Shown: positions 28,528 to 37,555 of the stretch, piece after piece
Position numbering within the stretch: the stretch's first letter is position 1
How the letters are laid out: each line of letters starts with the position of its first letter
NCBI GenBank assembly: GCA_028767165.1
Contig: JARACJ010000003.1
Location: forward strand, 62,001-126,000
Direction of reading: 5' to 3'
Length of the DNA: 64,000 bases
DNA from: Proteobacteria bacterium DTSAM18
GTDB lineage: Bacteria > Myxococcota_A > UBA796 > GCA-2862545
The notes under the pieces: generated by a model
Told to the model about the DNA's origin: nothing
Seen by the model: only the letters and a program-made list of their open reading frames with translations
The model's database searches: none
Made by a program: the position numbers and the translations under genes

Positions 28528-28722
28528 GAAGGGTAGGCGGGCTGCTGTAGCAGGCTGGACGGCCTGCGTCGCTGCAGCCCGCCCCATTCTAGCGAAGGGT
28601 AGACGGCCTGCGTCGCTGCTGGCCGCCCCATTCTAGCGAAGGGTAGACGGCCTGCGTCGCTGCTGGCCGCCCCATTCTAGAGAAGGGTAGACGGCCTGCG
28701 TCGCTGCAGCCCGCCCCATTCT
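28528..28722. repeat. Tandem array of four 44-bp imperfect palindromes in the tspB1 3' UTR
   Basis: Units begin with GAAGGGTA at 28528, 28594, 28638 and 28682 and end near CCCCATTCTAG. Units 2-4 are spaced exactly 44 bases; unit 1 is 66 bases because it carries a 22-base insertion. Within units 2 and 3 CGGCC and GGCCG form a stem, and the outer GAAGGG and CCCATTC can extend it. In unit 1 a longer stem, GGCGGGCTGC with GCAGCCCGCC, forms instead. The array begins at the tspB1 stop codon and lacks T-runs, so it looks like an mRNA 3'-end structure or REP/BIME-like element. There are no unique spacers, so it is not CRISPR. Confidence 0.85.
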
Positions 28723-28737
28723 TCGTCACTGCTCTCG

Positions 28738-28760
28738 GGCCGACCGCAAGGTCGGCCTTT
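28738..28760 (+). terminator. Strong intrinsic terminator after the hairpin array
   Basis: GGCCGACC (28738-28745), a GCAA GNRA-type tetraloop and GGTCGGCC (28750-28757) form a perfect 8-bp stem followed by TTTCGTTTGTT. It probably ends the ompA-tspA1-tspB1 transcript. Confidence 0.85.
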
Positions 28761-28848
28761 CGTTTGTTCCGCGTCTGGAACGCGCTTCAGCGACGCATCC
28801 CTTGGGTGTGTGGCTGAAGGGGCACCCTGGGATTGCATTCGCGTTGAG

Positions 28849-28879
28849 CCCGCGCTTCTTCTGGAAGCGCGGGTTTTTC
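28849..28879 (+). terminator. Second intrinsic terminator
   Basis: Perfect 10-bp arms CCCGCGCTTC (28849-28858) and GAAGCGCGGG (28864-28873) with loop TTCTG are followed by TTTTT. It lies 90 bases after the first terminator, giving a double stop between the two cassettes. Confidence 0.85.
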
Positions 28880-29052
28880 AGGTCTTGGGGGCTGCGCTGA
28901 TCTGCAATTTCTTGTGGCGACACGCTTGGCGGGATGCAAGCATCTGCTTGAACATCAGGGGGTCCGGGTTCGGGACGAGGGCAGGGCGCGTGCGCGTGGG
29001 GCGTGGGTGGCCGCCGTCTTCGTGAGGCCCGAAGCGGGCGGGAGGATGGGCA
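28880..29052. other. Upstream region of the second tsp cassette
   Basis: No gene is seen here. Because two terminators precede it, the second cassette presumably has its own promoter in this stretch, but I could not pick convincing -35/-10 boxes. It ends in the GGAGG (29041-29045) that serves the GTG start at 29053. Confidence 0.4.
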
Positions 29053-31692
29053 GTGGATAGTCGATGCAGGCCCACGCGTTGGCGTGGTGTGTGGGGGGTG
29101 TGCCTGGGAGCAGCCCTGGTGGGGCCCGAGGCCCAGGCGCAGGAGGCCGCGGTGGCGGTCGTGCGCGCGGTTGGCGATGTGGCGGTGGCGGATGACGTCG
29201 TCCAGAGCCTGATGGACGCGGGGGACGTGTCCCTGCTGTACCGGATCGACGAGCTGGATGCGTCGTCGTCCACGCCGACCCTGGCACAGCTGTCGGACTA
29301 CGAGGCCGTGCTCGTGTACAACCACGAGGCGGCCTACGGGGACCCCGAGGCCCTCGGCGACGTGCTGGCAGACTACGTGGAGGATGGCGGCGGCGTCGTG
29401 CTGATGGGACGGGCCTGGGAGGTCGATGGAACCTACGCCCTGTCCGGGCGGTTGATGGAGGACCATTCGCCCTTCACGTCGACGGGAACCCACACGACCT
29501 GGAACGAGGTGCCACTCGGGGAAGGCCTCAACGGGTGGCGGTCGGAAGAGGCCGATGCGGCGTCGCCGCTGTACTTCGGTGTAGCCCGCTTCTACGTGTA
29601 CGAGCTCAGCAGCGCGTTCCTCACGGGTTTGCAGCTCTCGGACGGGGCCGAGCTCGTGTCTGTCTGGACCAGGCACGCGAGCGTTCCCTATGCGCCCTTC
29701 GCCGTGCACGACCCCGCCTGGCAGGCAGACCTGGACGACGATGTGGCGAACGTAGGGCTCGACCCTGCGACCGGCCTTCCTTGGAACCTGTACGGGGGGG
29801 CGGACACCTCCACTGTGGATCCAGATGATCTGGTGGCCCCCGGAGACTGGGGCGACCACTTGTTGATGGCCGTGCTGGCGCCGGAGGAAGAGGGCCAAGG
29901 TGGGGTGGTCGCCATCAACGCCGAGGCGCCTTCCTCTGCAGTATGGGATGGCGGCTGGGACGCCCTCACCGATGGCGGGTCGCTGATGAGCAGTGCACTG
30001 ATGTGGTCGATGCAGGCCCGTGGCACCTGTTTCAACGAGGCGTATGCCTGTGACGCGTATCCCTTCGAGAACGCAGGTACGTCTGAGAACCCGGACTTCC
30101 GGTGGGTCGAGGGGTGGAGTGTCGCCGACGACGGATCCGTCGTGGACGCGTCGGGCCAACAGCTCGTGGGGCACGTCTACTGCCAGGACATCAACTCCAA
30201 TGGGCTCGACGTGGGAGAGGAGTCCCCGGTGGACTTCACGCTGGAGGGCTGTGAGGACTTCGAAGGCATGGCGCTGATCATCGGGGAGGGAACCCCGGAC
30301 GAATACGCCTGGCCCGTCTACGACACCACGGACTGGTTCCTCAACCACGGCGATTTCGGCTGTGCCTATCCGGTGGGGGCCTGGGGCTTCCCTGGCTCGC
30401 CGGACATTCCCTGTGACGACGTGGACGCCGACTTCGACGGGCTCGGCGACTGTGATCAACCGGTGACGCTCCGCAGCGTGATCCACGATCCGTTCGGGAT
30501 CGCCATTGGGGAGCAGTACACCACGGTGGTGCTCGATGCCGACAACGCGCCGGCCGTGGCCAACACGCTGCAGCTGGATGGCGACTGCGACAACATCGGG
30601 GACGAACAGGACGCGTGTCCGACGATGTTCGACGCCGCCGCGGACCCCGACAACCAGACGGATCTCGCCCCGGATGGCGTGGGCCTGATGTGCGAGAACT
30701 GTCCGGATCTCGTGCCTGGCAACGAGAACCCCGACCAGTCCGACGTCGACTTCGACACGGTCGGGGACGTGTGCGACAACTGCTCCAGCCTGTACAACCC
30801 TGACCAGTCGGACGCCGACGGCGACGGGCTCGGGGATGTCTGCGACAACTGTCCGCTCATCGAGAACGGCCCGGACGACGAGGACTTCCAGGACGACATG
30901 GACCTCGACGGTCTGGGGGACGTCTGCGACAACTGTCCGACGCGGTACAACCCCGATCAGCTCGACTCCGACGGCGACGGCTTCGGCGACGTCTGTGACA
31001 GCTGCCCCTACACCCCGAACGTGGTGTTCGAGCCGGTGCTGGACGATGAAGGCCACGCCGTCACGGACATCCACGGGGACATCGTGTACCGGGCCTACCA
31101 GCCCGACGGTGACGCCGATGGCTGGGGCGATGCCTGCGATGTGTGCCTGGACCTCCACAACCCCATGCAGCTCGACATCGATGGCGATCTTCGCGGCAAC
31201 GCTTGCGACAACTGCCCCGTGGACTTCAACGTGGACCAGTTCGACATCGATCAGGATGGGGTCGGCGCGGTGTGCGACAACTGTCCGGACGTCGCCAATG
31301 CCGGTCAGGTGGACCAGGACGGCGACGGTGTGGGCGACGACTGCGACAGTTGCCCGCTGACCTACAACCCCGAGCAGGTGGATCGGGACGGCGACGGTAT
31401 CGGCGACCTGTGCGACGTGTGTCCGCTGACGACTGACGAGGCGCAGCTCGACGCGGACGGCGACGGGATCGGGGATGCCTGCGACAACTGTGTGAGCCTG
31501 CCCAACGGCCTTCAGGTCGACGTCGATGGCAACGGCGTGGGCGACGCCTGCGACCTGTCCCTCCGGGGAGGGGGCCAGCGGGCGGTGGGGTGCAGCACCA
31601 CGTCCCGGGGCGCCCTTTCCTGGGGACTGTCCCTGTTCATCCTGGTGGGTGTCCGTCGTCGCCGCACGACCGACGCTGGAGGTGTCCTGTGA
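29053..31692 (+). CDS. TspA2: diverged paralogue of TspA1, 879 aa
   Basis: The GTG start has GGAGG 7 bases upstream. The signal peptide is followed by mature [20 protein letters not shown], aligning with [20 protein letters not shown] of TspA1. The ThuA-like block [37 protein letters not shown] is conserved. TSP type-3 repeats run from about residue 460 to 835. The tail [10 protein letters not shown], hydrophobic [11 protein letters not shown] and RRRR is the same sorting layout. It is ~70 residues shorter than TspA1, mainly in the central region. Codons are more GTG/CGG/ACG-rich than in TspA1, so the copies have diverged at synonymous sites or differ in expression. It overlaps tspB2 by 4 bases. 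Confidence 0.85.
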   Translation: MDSRCRPTRWRGVWGVCLGAALVGPEAQAQEAAVAVVRAVGDVAVADDVVQSLMDAGDVSLLYRIDELDASSSTPTLAQLSDYEAVLVYNHEAAYGDPEALGDVLADYVEDGGGVVLMGRAWEVDGTYALSGRLMEDHSPFTSTGTHTTWNEVPLGEGLNGWRSEEADAASPLYFGVARFYVYELSSAFLTGLQLSDGAELVSVWTRHASVPYAPFAVHDPAWQADLDDDVANVGLDPATGLPWNLYGGADTSTVDPDDLVAPGDWGDHLLMAVLAPEEEGQGGVVAINAEAPSSAVWDGGWDALTDGGSLMSSALMWSMQARGTCFNEAYACDAYPFENAGTSENPDFRWVEGWSVADDGSVVDASGQQLVGHVYCQDINSNGLDVGEESPVDFTLEGCEDFEGMALIIGEGTPDEYAWPVYDTTDWFLNHGDFGCAYPVGAWGFPGSPDIPCDDVDADFDGLGDCDQPVTLRSVIHDPFGIAIGEQYTTVVLDADNAPAVANTLQLDGDCDNIGDEQDACPTMFDAAADPDNQTDLAPDGVGLMCENCPDLVPGNENPDQSDVDFDTVGDVCDNCSSLYNPDQSDADGDGLGDVCDNCPLIENGPDDEDFQDDMDLDGLGDVCDNCPTRYNPDQLDSDGDGFGDVCDSCPYTPNVVFEPVLDDEGHAVTDIHGDIVYRAYQPDGDADGWGDACDVCLDLHNPMQLDIDGDLRGNACDNCPVDFNVDQFDIDQDGVGAVCDNCPDVANAGQVDQDGDGVGDDCDSCPLTYNPEQVDRDGDGIGDLCDVCPLTTDEAQLDADGDGIGDACDNCVSLPNGLQVDVDGNGVGDACDLSLRGGGQRAVGCSTTSRGALSWGLSLFILVGVRRRRTTDAGGVL

Positions 31693-33833
31693 GTCGCTCC
31701 CTGCTTGTTCGGCTGTTCCTGGTGGCCGGCCTCGGCCTTGGTACCCACGAGTCCCAGGCCCAGGAGGAGGACACCTTCGACGTGGCCGTGCTCGGCGCGG
31801 TGTCGAGCTGGGTCTACAACTACGACCTCGAGATCATGCTCTCGGCGCACGACGACGTCGACCTCGTGGAGAGCTTCGAGATCGCCGGGCACACGCCGCT
31901 GCTCGATGATCTGGTGGTCGACGGCGAGCTGGTGTACGACGCCGTACTGGTCTATGCCGACACCGCCTTCCACGACCCGGACGGGCTTGGCGATGTCCTG
32001 GTGGACTACATCGAGGCGGGCGGTGGCGTGGTCCTCGCGGGCCAGGTGTTCGATGCCACCCATGCCATCGGAGGTCGCTTCGCCGACGAGGGGTACTACC
32101 CCGTGAACACGGGCGGCACGTGGCAGTCGGATGCCGGCCCGCTGCGGAGCTGGTGGCCCGGGGATCCCCTCGGGTACGACCCGGTGTGCGAGGAGGATGG
32201 CGTCCATGCCATCTGGAAGGGGGTGAACTGGTTCTACGGCGGCCGACGGGCGCTGCACACGAGCGGCCTGTCCCCGGCATCCGGCGGCAAGGAGGTGGGT
32301 CGGTGGAACAACGGGGAGCTGTTTGCGGCCACCCTCGAGGCCGGCGCCGGCCGGGTCGTGGCCCTGAACGTCCTGCCGGTCTCCAACTTCCTCGCGGACG
32401 TCTACCCGGCTGTCGAGGGGCTGTACGAAGTCGGAGGCCGACACCCGGTCGACGGTGTCTACGCGCCTACCTCCACGGGCTTCCGCCTCCTCGGCAGCTC
32501 CATGCTGTGGGCGGCGAACCAGGACACCACCAGCTTCAACTCCACCATCGTGCAGGATCTGAACTGCAACAACCTCGACGAGGCCGTCGAGTACCTCGTG
32601 GATCCTGACGATCCTTTCTGTGACGGCGAGGAGGGCGCCTCTCGCGACGGGTTCTACCTGTACGGCGAGTACGGCTGCCAGTACGACATCCGCACCAACG
32701 ACCCGGACGGTGATGGCCTCAGTGAGATCCCGCAGCAGATCTTCGCCGATCCGAGCGACATCTATCCGGCCCATGTCGGCCCGGTGTGCGACAACTGCCC
32801 GGACTTCTTCAATCCCGATCAGAAGGACATCGACGCCGACGGAACGGGCGACTGCTGTGATGCGTGTCCCACCCTGCAGGCCACGGGCATGAACTTCGAC
32901 GGGGACGACGTCCCGGACGAGTGCGACAACTGCGTGCCCGTGCACAACAACGACCAGCTCGATGCGGACTTCGATGGCGTGGGCGACGCCTGCGACAGCT
33001 GCGTCACGCTGTACAACCCCTGGCAGCGGGACGGCGGCCCCCTCGGCGGCGAGCTCGCGTTCCCTGGTGGGCCCGATGGGGTGGGGGACGCCTGCGACAA
33101 CTGTCCCGAACACATCAACCCGGGGCAGGCCGACCTGGACGGCGACGGCTGGGGCGACGTGTGCGACAACTGCGTCGGTGTGCCCAACGCCGACCAGACC
33201 GACTTCGATGGCGATGGACTCGGCGATGCCTGTGACATGTGTCCGCAGGATCCCGTGCTGTCCCTGTCGGACCTCGATGGGGATGGGGTGGGCGACCTGT
33301 GTGACCGGTGCCCCTCCGACCCGGACCCGCTGCAGCTCGATGTGGACGGCGACGACTTCGGCGATGCCTGCGACAACTGCCCACAGCTGCCCAACAACCA
33401 GGCCGACGCCGATCAGGACGGCGCGGGGGATGCCTGCGACAACTGCCTCGACCTTCCCAACGGCGATCAGCTCGATGTGGATGGCGACGGCATCGGCGAT
33501 GCCTGCGACAACTGCACGCTCGTGGGCAACCCGACCCAGAACGACGCGGACGGCGACGGCATCGGCGATCTGTGCGACGTGTGCCCGGCGCTCAAGGATG
33601 CCTCCCAGCCGGACATGGACGCCGACGGGGTGGGGGATGGCTGCGACAACTGTCCGACCATGGCCAACCCCGATCAGGCCGACGACGACGGGGACGGCAA
33701 GGGCGATGTCTGTGATGTGCAGGTGCGTGGCGGCGGGGAGGTCTCCTCCTGCAGCCAGGTGCCGGGAACGGGCCCTCTCGGCGGGCTCGGCCTCTTCCTG
33801 GTGGGTGCGCTGGTTCGTCGCAGGCGGCGCTGA
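31689..33833 (+). CDS. TspB2: diverged paralogue of TspB1, 714 aa
   Basis: A GTG start overlaps the tspA2 stop (GTGA), with GGAGG upstream, exactly as in the first cassette. The signal peptide [14 protein letters not shown] precedes [24 protein letters not shown], nearly identical to TspB1. The ThuA-like segment, the LRSWWPG and [13 protein letters not shown] blocks, and the TSP type-3 repeats (about residue 340 onward) all align with TspB1. The C-terminus is RGGGEVSSC, hydrophobic [13 protein letters not shown] and RRRRR. No terminator is evident in the 60 bases before the convergent oxygenase gene. Confidence 0.85.
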   Translation: MSRSLLVRLFLVAGLGLGTHESQAQEEDTFDVAVLGAVSSWVYNYDLEIMLSAHDDVDLVESFEIAGHTPLLDDLVVDGELVYDAVLVYADTAFHDPDGLGDVLVDYIEAGGGVVLAGQVFDATHAIGGRFADEGYYPVNTGGTWQSDAGPLRSWWPGDPLGYDPVCEEDGVHAIWKGVNWFYGGRRALHTSGLSPASGGKEVGRWNNGELFAATLEAGAGRVVALNVLPVSNFLADVYPAVEGLYEVGGRHPVDGVYAPTSTGFRLLGSSMLWAANQDTTSFNSTIVQDLNCNNLDEAVEYLVDPDDPFCDGEEGASRDGFYLYGEYGCQYDIRTNDPDGDGLSEIPQQIFADPSDIYPAHVGPVCDNCPDFFNPDQKDIDADGTGDCCDACPTLQATGMNFDGDDVPDECDNCVPVHNNDQLDADFDGVGDACDSCVTLYNPWQRDGGPLGGELAFPGGPDGVGDACDNCPEHINPGQADLDGDGWGDVCDNCVGVPNADQTDFDGDGLGDACDMCPQDPVLSLSDLDGDGVGDLCDRCPSDPDPLQLDVDGDDFGDACDNCPQLPNNQADADQDGAGDACDNCLDLPNGDQLDVDGDGIGDACDNCTLVGNPTQNDADGDGIGDLCDVCPALKDASQPDMDADGVGDGCDNCPTMANPDQADDDGDGKGDVCDVQVRGGGEVSSCSQVPGTGPLGGLGLFLVGALVRRRRR

Positions 33834-33893
33834 ACGGAACCGGGTGGCGGGGCCGGCGTGAGCCTCACACGCTCACGCAGCCTCACACCAGGG

Positions 33894-34994
33894 TCATGTG
33901 GCGTCCTCGACCTCCCGGATGCCCGCCAGTCGGTCGTAGTGACGGTAGCCGAGCTTGTCGAGGGTGCTCGCCGGCGCCAGGGCGATGTCGACGAGGGTCT
34001 TCATCGCGTAGGTGCCCGCCAGCACCGGCGGCCCGTAGGCCTTCGCGGCCTGCTCGGACCAGAAGGCAGGGAGCGGCGCCAGGGTCTTCATCGCGTGGGC
34101 GTGGAGGAAGTGGGCCATGCTGGCACGGGTCCAGCCCGGGGCCGTGGGCGCCTTGATCACGTGGGGCGTGGCCTGCAGGACACCGGCGGTGAGGATCTCG
34201 AGCTGCTGGCCCACCTGGGACAGCATCATGCCCTTGGGCGCCACGCCGCGGACCATGCGTCCCCGGGGGTGCTCGGCGGTGGCGGGGGTGCGCAGGTACA
34301 GGCCGCTGTGGTCGTCGGGGCGTGGGGCCATCTCACCGCTCGGGGCGTAGAAGCGCCCGCCGGCGAGCACCGTGAGCAGGTTGAAGTCGGTGTGCTCCTC
34401 CCCCCACAGGATGTCCGTGCCGGCCTGCTCCGCACTCATGGGCAGGTAGGACAGCGCACGGCTCACGTGGGCGGCACCGGGCAGGAAGCGTGTGAGCTCA
34501 CCCTCATCCAGGCCCAGGGCCCGCTCGCAGCCGCCGAGCAGCGCCTCGCCCACCTCGTGCATCCGGCGGCCGATGTGCAGGTAGTCGGTGGAGAAGTCAT
34601 CGACCTCGGGCCACAGGTTCTCCGCGAACAGCTCGGGGTGGTAGGACCGGGCGAGCGGGTCCAGGGGGAGGGGCGCCGCGAAGTAGCACTCCTTGAAGTC
34701 GGGCTGCCCGCCGGCCACCACGGCCTGTTCGGTGTTCGGAGGCGTCCAGCCCCGCTGGTACCAGATGTCTGGTCGGTTCAGGGCCGTCTTGGCCTCTGGC
34801 TGCAGCGACACGAACTGCCGGAAGTCTCCGTAGAAGCGCTCCAGCCGGTCCTGGTCGAGCCCGTGTCCGGCCACGGCCGTCAGCCCCAGCTCGCCGTAGC
34901 CGTGCTTCAGGGTGGCCGCCGCCTTGTCGTTGCGGGCGGCATCATCGGACAGCAGGTCGTCGAGGTCGACGATGGGAAGGTCCAAGGTGTGCAT
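33894..34994 (-). CDS. 2-oxoglutarate/Fe(II)-dependent oxygenase, isopenicillin-N-synthase-like
   Basis: A 366-residue DIOX/IPNS-type fold. The metal ligands are the HxD pair His201-Asp203 (EEHTDFNLLTVL) and His278 (TPHVIKAP). Arg290-x-Ser292 in TRASMAHF matches the 2-oxoglutarate-binding RxS. The N-terminal LPIVDL motif is typical of the superfamily. The start at 34994 is preferred because GGAG sits 5 bases upstream; an in-frame ATG at 35012 adds six residues. The substrate is unknown; relatives hydroxylate or desaturate small molecules or hormones. It lies 28 bases downstream of the bifunctional phosphofructokinase gene and is probably co-transcribed with it. Confidence 0.85.
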   Translation of the reverse strand: MHTLDLPIVDLDDLLSDDAARNDKAAATLKHGYGELGLTAVAGHGLDQDRLERFYGDFRQFVSLQPEAKTALNRPDIWYQRGWTPPNTEQAVVAGGQPDFKECYFAAPLPLDPLARSYHPELFAENLWPEVDDFSTDYLHIGRRMHEVGEALLGGCERALGLDEGELTRFLPGAAHVSRALSYLPMSAEQAGTDILWGEEHTDFNLLTVLAGGRFYAPSGEMAPRPDDHSGLYLRTPATAEHPRGRMVRGVAPKGMMLSQVGQQLEILTAGVLQATPHVIKAPTAPGWTRASMAHFLHAHAMKTLAPLPAFWSEQAAKAYGPPVLAGTYAMKTLVDIALAPASTLDKLGYRHYDRLAGIREVEDAT

Positions 34995-35022
34995 GGGCGC
35001 TCCGTGCGTCATGGGCAGCCGG

Positions 35023-36279
35023 TCAGATGCCGGCCGTGAAGTGGGCCTTGGGGTTGGGCGGCAGCGCCGTGCGGACCTCGTCGCAGCCGTAGGCGGTGGG
35101 TGTGAGCTGGATGACGGTGTGCAGCGGAATGGACAGGTGGGGCACCGCGGTGGCCGCCTCGCCGTGGAAGTAGGCGTACAGGGCCCGCAGGATGGCCTGA
35201 TGGGCGATGATCACCACGGGGCCCGTCTGGCGCTCGAGCTCGAGGATGACTGGCGTGACGCGGCTGATGACGTCCTCGTAGGACTCGCCCCGGGGGTAGC
35301 GGTAGCGCAGCTTGTCGGCCTTGCGGGCGGCATACTCGTCTGGCATCCGCTCCGCGATCTCCTGGTAGGTGAGGTTGTTGCACACGCCGGCCTCGATCTC
35401 GTCGAGCGGTCGCCAGGCGGTGGACTTCCAGGGCAGGTGGCGGGCGGTCTGCTGGGTGCGGCGCAGCGTGCTCGTCCACAGGCGGACGTCGTCGGTGGGG
35501 AGCGCGTTGCGGAGGAATTGATCGAGCGAGACGGCATAGGCCTCGCCCCGGGGCGACAGGGCCGAGTCGCCACCGATGCGGCCTTCGACGTTGTACAGGG
35601 ACTCGCCGTGCCGGGACAGGTACAGCGAGCGCTTGCCGAGGTGCAGGTTGAGGAGGAACTGGGCCAGCGCCGTGGGCAGGTAGCCGTCGAGGCGGTTGGC
35701 ATACAGGCTCCGGCCGGCATCGAGCACCCGTATGAACGACAGGGACTCGTCCGTGAGGGGCTCGTACACCGACTCGTAGTGGGCCACGCGGGTGCGGAAG
35801 TCCTTGAGGGCCTGGTCGGGGTCGTAGGTGCGGTAGTCGGGGCTGCTGAGCTTGGTCTGCCGGATGTTGGCATCGATGATCGACTGATCCTCGGTGAACA
35901 GCTCGACGAACACGCAGTCGATGCCGTGGCGGCCGAGCTCCTCCGCCACCCATGCCCGTCGGGAGCGGGTGGAGTTGGTGGCGTCGTAGATCGCGACCTC
36001 GCCTCCATCGCGGGTCCAGCGCACGAGGTCGTCCATGGCGGCCTCGGCCATTCGCTGTCGGGCCTTCAGGCCCTCCTCGTTGCGGGGGTCGAAGAAGGAG
36101 TGATCCTGACCGGGACCGAGGAGGTGCCGGCGGTAGGAGCCGACGTTGAACACCCGTGCCCGGTACCCGGTCCAGGACAGGTACCGGCTCAGCTTGCGGG
36201 CGGTGTAGGACTTGCCCCGGGCGGGCTTTCCGACCATCACCAGCGCCAGGGGGCGCGGGAGGAAGTCATGCACGGTCAT
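35023..36279 (-). CDS. 6-phosphofructo-2-kinase / fructose-2,6-bisphosphatase, eukaryotic type
   Basis: A 418-residue bifunctional enzyme with the domain order of eukaryotic PFKFB. The kinase half has Walker A GKPARGKS (17-24), FNVGSYRR (45-51), FFDPRNEEG (62-70) and YDATNSTRSRR (98-108). The phosphatase half is histidine-phosphatase type: phosphorylated His224 in SRHGES, then EIEAGVCNNLTYQEI (294-308), YPRGESYEDV (328-337) and His360 in IIAHQAILR. All catalytic residues I can check are present, so both making and removing fructose 2,6-bisphosphate are plausible. In bacteria that effector is not a standard regulator, so the target is unclear. It sits between a lipoprotein and an oxygenase gene on the same strand. 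Confidence 0.93.
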   Translation of the reverse strand: MTVHDFLPRPLALVMVGKPARGKSYTARKLSRYLSWTGYRARVFNVGSYRRHLLGPGQDHSFFDPRNEEGLKARQRMAEAAMDDLVRWTRDGGEVAIYDATNSTRSRRAWVAEELGRHGIDCVFVELFTEDQSIIDANIRQTKLSSPDYRTYDPDQALKDFRTRVAHYESVYEPLTDESLSFIRVLDAGRSLYANRLDGYLPTALAQFLLNLHLGKRSLYLSRHGESLYNVEGRIGGDSALSPRGEAYAVSLDQFLRNALPTDDVRLWTSTLRRTQQTARHLPWKSTAWRPLDEIEAGVCNNLTYQEIAERMPDEYAARKADKLRYRYPRGESYEDVISRVTPVILELERQTGPVVIIAHQAILRALYAYFHGEAATAVPHLSIPLHTVIQLTPTAYGCDEVRTALPPNPKAHFTAGI

Positions 36280-36310
36280 TCGACGGGCCTCGAGACCGGA
36301 ACGGGCTGGG

Positions 36311-37459
36311 TCAGGGGAGGGCGCCCTGGTCGATCCAGTCGGACAGGAGGGTGAGGTCGGTATTGCTTAGCGCGGTGAGACCCTGGGGGCACTGAAGCCC
36401 GCTGCCGCCCATCAGTACATGGGTGCCTGCGAGCTTGTGGTACAGGTACGAGTCGACCGCATCGTAGGGATCGACCAGCAGCATGGACGTGGCCTGGCTG
36501 GAGCTCACGGACACCATGGCGCTGTAGGGCGTGGTGAGATCGAGCGTGGCATGGCCGAGGCCGCCGCTGCCGTGGCAGGTGGTGCAGCCGTGGGTGGTCA
36601 TCAATCCCGAGACATCGGTGGCCCACGACAGCGCGACGGTGCCGGTCTCGCCGGAGTGGGGGCCCGTGTCGCCCGGGACGTAGGTGTCGATCCAGGTGTC
36701 CGTGTGCAGGAACGAGCCCACGCTGCCCGGTGACCAGGGGAACTGCAGGGGCGTGAAGGCCTCCACCGACCACTGGGCCACGTCGAACACCGGGTCGGGG
36801 CCTTCGCCGAGGAGCCGTGAGGCCACCGCGTGGGTGTACTCCCAGGTGGTGCCGGTGCCGTCCTGGCCCACCTCGCCGTAGACGTCGACGATGGAGCCCA
36901 CCGCATTGCGCAGGGTGTAGACGTCGTTGCCATCGCCGGCGATGACGGTCGAGATCTGATCCGGGGACTCCTGCCACACCGAGCCGGTGAACTGCAGGGT
37001 GTAGGCATCCTCGTCGGCCGTGATCACCCAGGTGGCGCCCGGCGCGACGAGGGTGCCCGCGGGCAGTACCTCGGAGGCGGTGTGGAGCACCGAGCCGTCT
37101 TCGTGCAGGCGCAGCTCGTAGTCGCCGAGGTCGGCGTCGGCGTCGCCGTCGTTGTACAGCTCGAGGTACAGCAGCTCGCCCGTGGGGCCATGGCAGACCT
37201 CGGAGATGAGCAGGGCTGGCGCGGCGGGCGGCACGATGGGGCCGGTGTGGGTATCGACGGGGCCGGTGGGCGCGGTGTCCGAGGGCGAGGTGTCGCTCGG
37301 GAGCACCGGGGGATCACCGGTGTGGTCGGTGGCTTCGGTGTGGGCCTGGGTGTCGCTGGGGTCGAGCACGGGCACGCCGGTTTCGACGGGACGCGTGTCG
37401 TCGCGCTCGCAGGCGGATGCCCACAAGGCGGTGGAGAGGATGACGAAACGTGTACGCAC
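36311..37459 (-). CDS. Lipoprotein with lamin-tail-like domain and a CxxCH haem motif, ~382 aa
   Basis: A GTG start at 37459 with GGGGG upstream gives a lipoprotein signal ending WASAC (Cys17); an in-frame ATG at 37489 is the alternative. A Thr/Pro/Asp-rich linker (~20-75) is followed by a lamin-tail (LTD)-like beta domain: LLISEVCHGPTGELLYLELYNDG and DLGDYELRLH. Near residue 290 GCTTCHG supplies a single CxxCH, and the C-terminal LLSDWIDQGA is the ending seen in cytochrome-c-like domains of large environmental lipoproteins. I infer a surface or periplasmic lipoprotein with one covalent haem c. No cytochrome maturation genes are in the window. It may lead the operon into the phosphofructokinase and oxygenase genes. 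Confidence 0.75.
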   Translation of the reverse strand: MRTRFVILSTALWASACERDDTRPVETGVPVLDPSDTQAHTEATDHTGDPPVLPSDTSPSDTAPTGPVDTHTGPIVPPAAPALLISEVCHGPTGELLYLELYNDGDADADLGDYELRLHEDGSVLHTASEVLPAGTLVAPGATWVITADEDAYTLQFTGSVWQESPDQISTVIAGDGNDVYTLRNAVGSIVDVYGEVGQDGTGTTWEYTHAVASRLLGEGPDPVFDVAQWSVEAFTPLQFPWSPGSVGSFLHTDTWIDTYVPGDTGPHSGETGTVALSWATDVSGLMTTHGCTTCHGSGGLGHATLDLTTPYSAMVSVSSSQATSMLLVDPYDAVDSYLYHKLAGTHVLMGGSGLQCPQGLTALSNTDLTLLSDWIDQGALP

Positions 37460-37555
37460 TTTGGTACCCCCATGGGCGCAGTGTACCATGGGGGATGACG
37501 TGGGTTGGGGTTTCAGGTATTGTGCCGGCCCAGAGGGAATCGACGTTCGAGGGGG

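Noticed and set aside
28528-28722. CRISPR-like periodic repeat
   Set aside because: Units abut with no unique spacers, are palindromic across their whole length, and no cas gene is near. It is a tandem hairpin array.
28810-29025. Small 71-codon gene between the tsp cassettes
   Set aside because: It spans the second terminator hairpin, has no Shine-Dalgarno and no recognisable protein features.
28528-29052. Mobile element as the cause of the tsp cassette duplication
   Set aside because: No transposase, terminal inverted repeats or target-site duplication were seen. Diverged coding sequences point to an old tandem duplication.
28726-31158. Minus-strand open frame opposite tspA2
   Set aside because: It is antisense to the TSP3-repeat gene and runs through both terminators, so it is not a gene.
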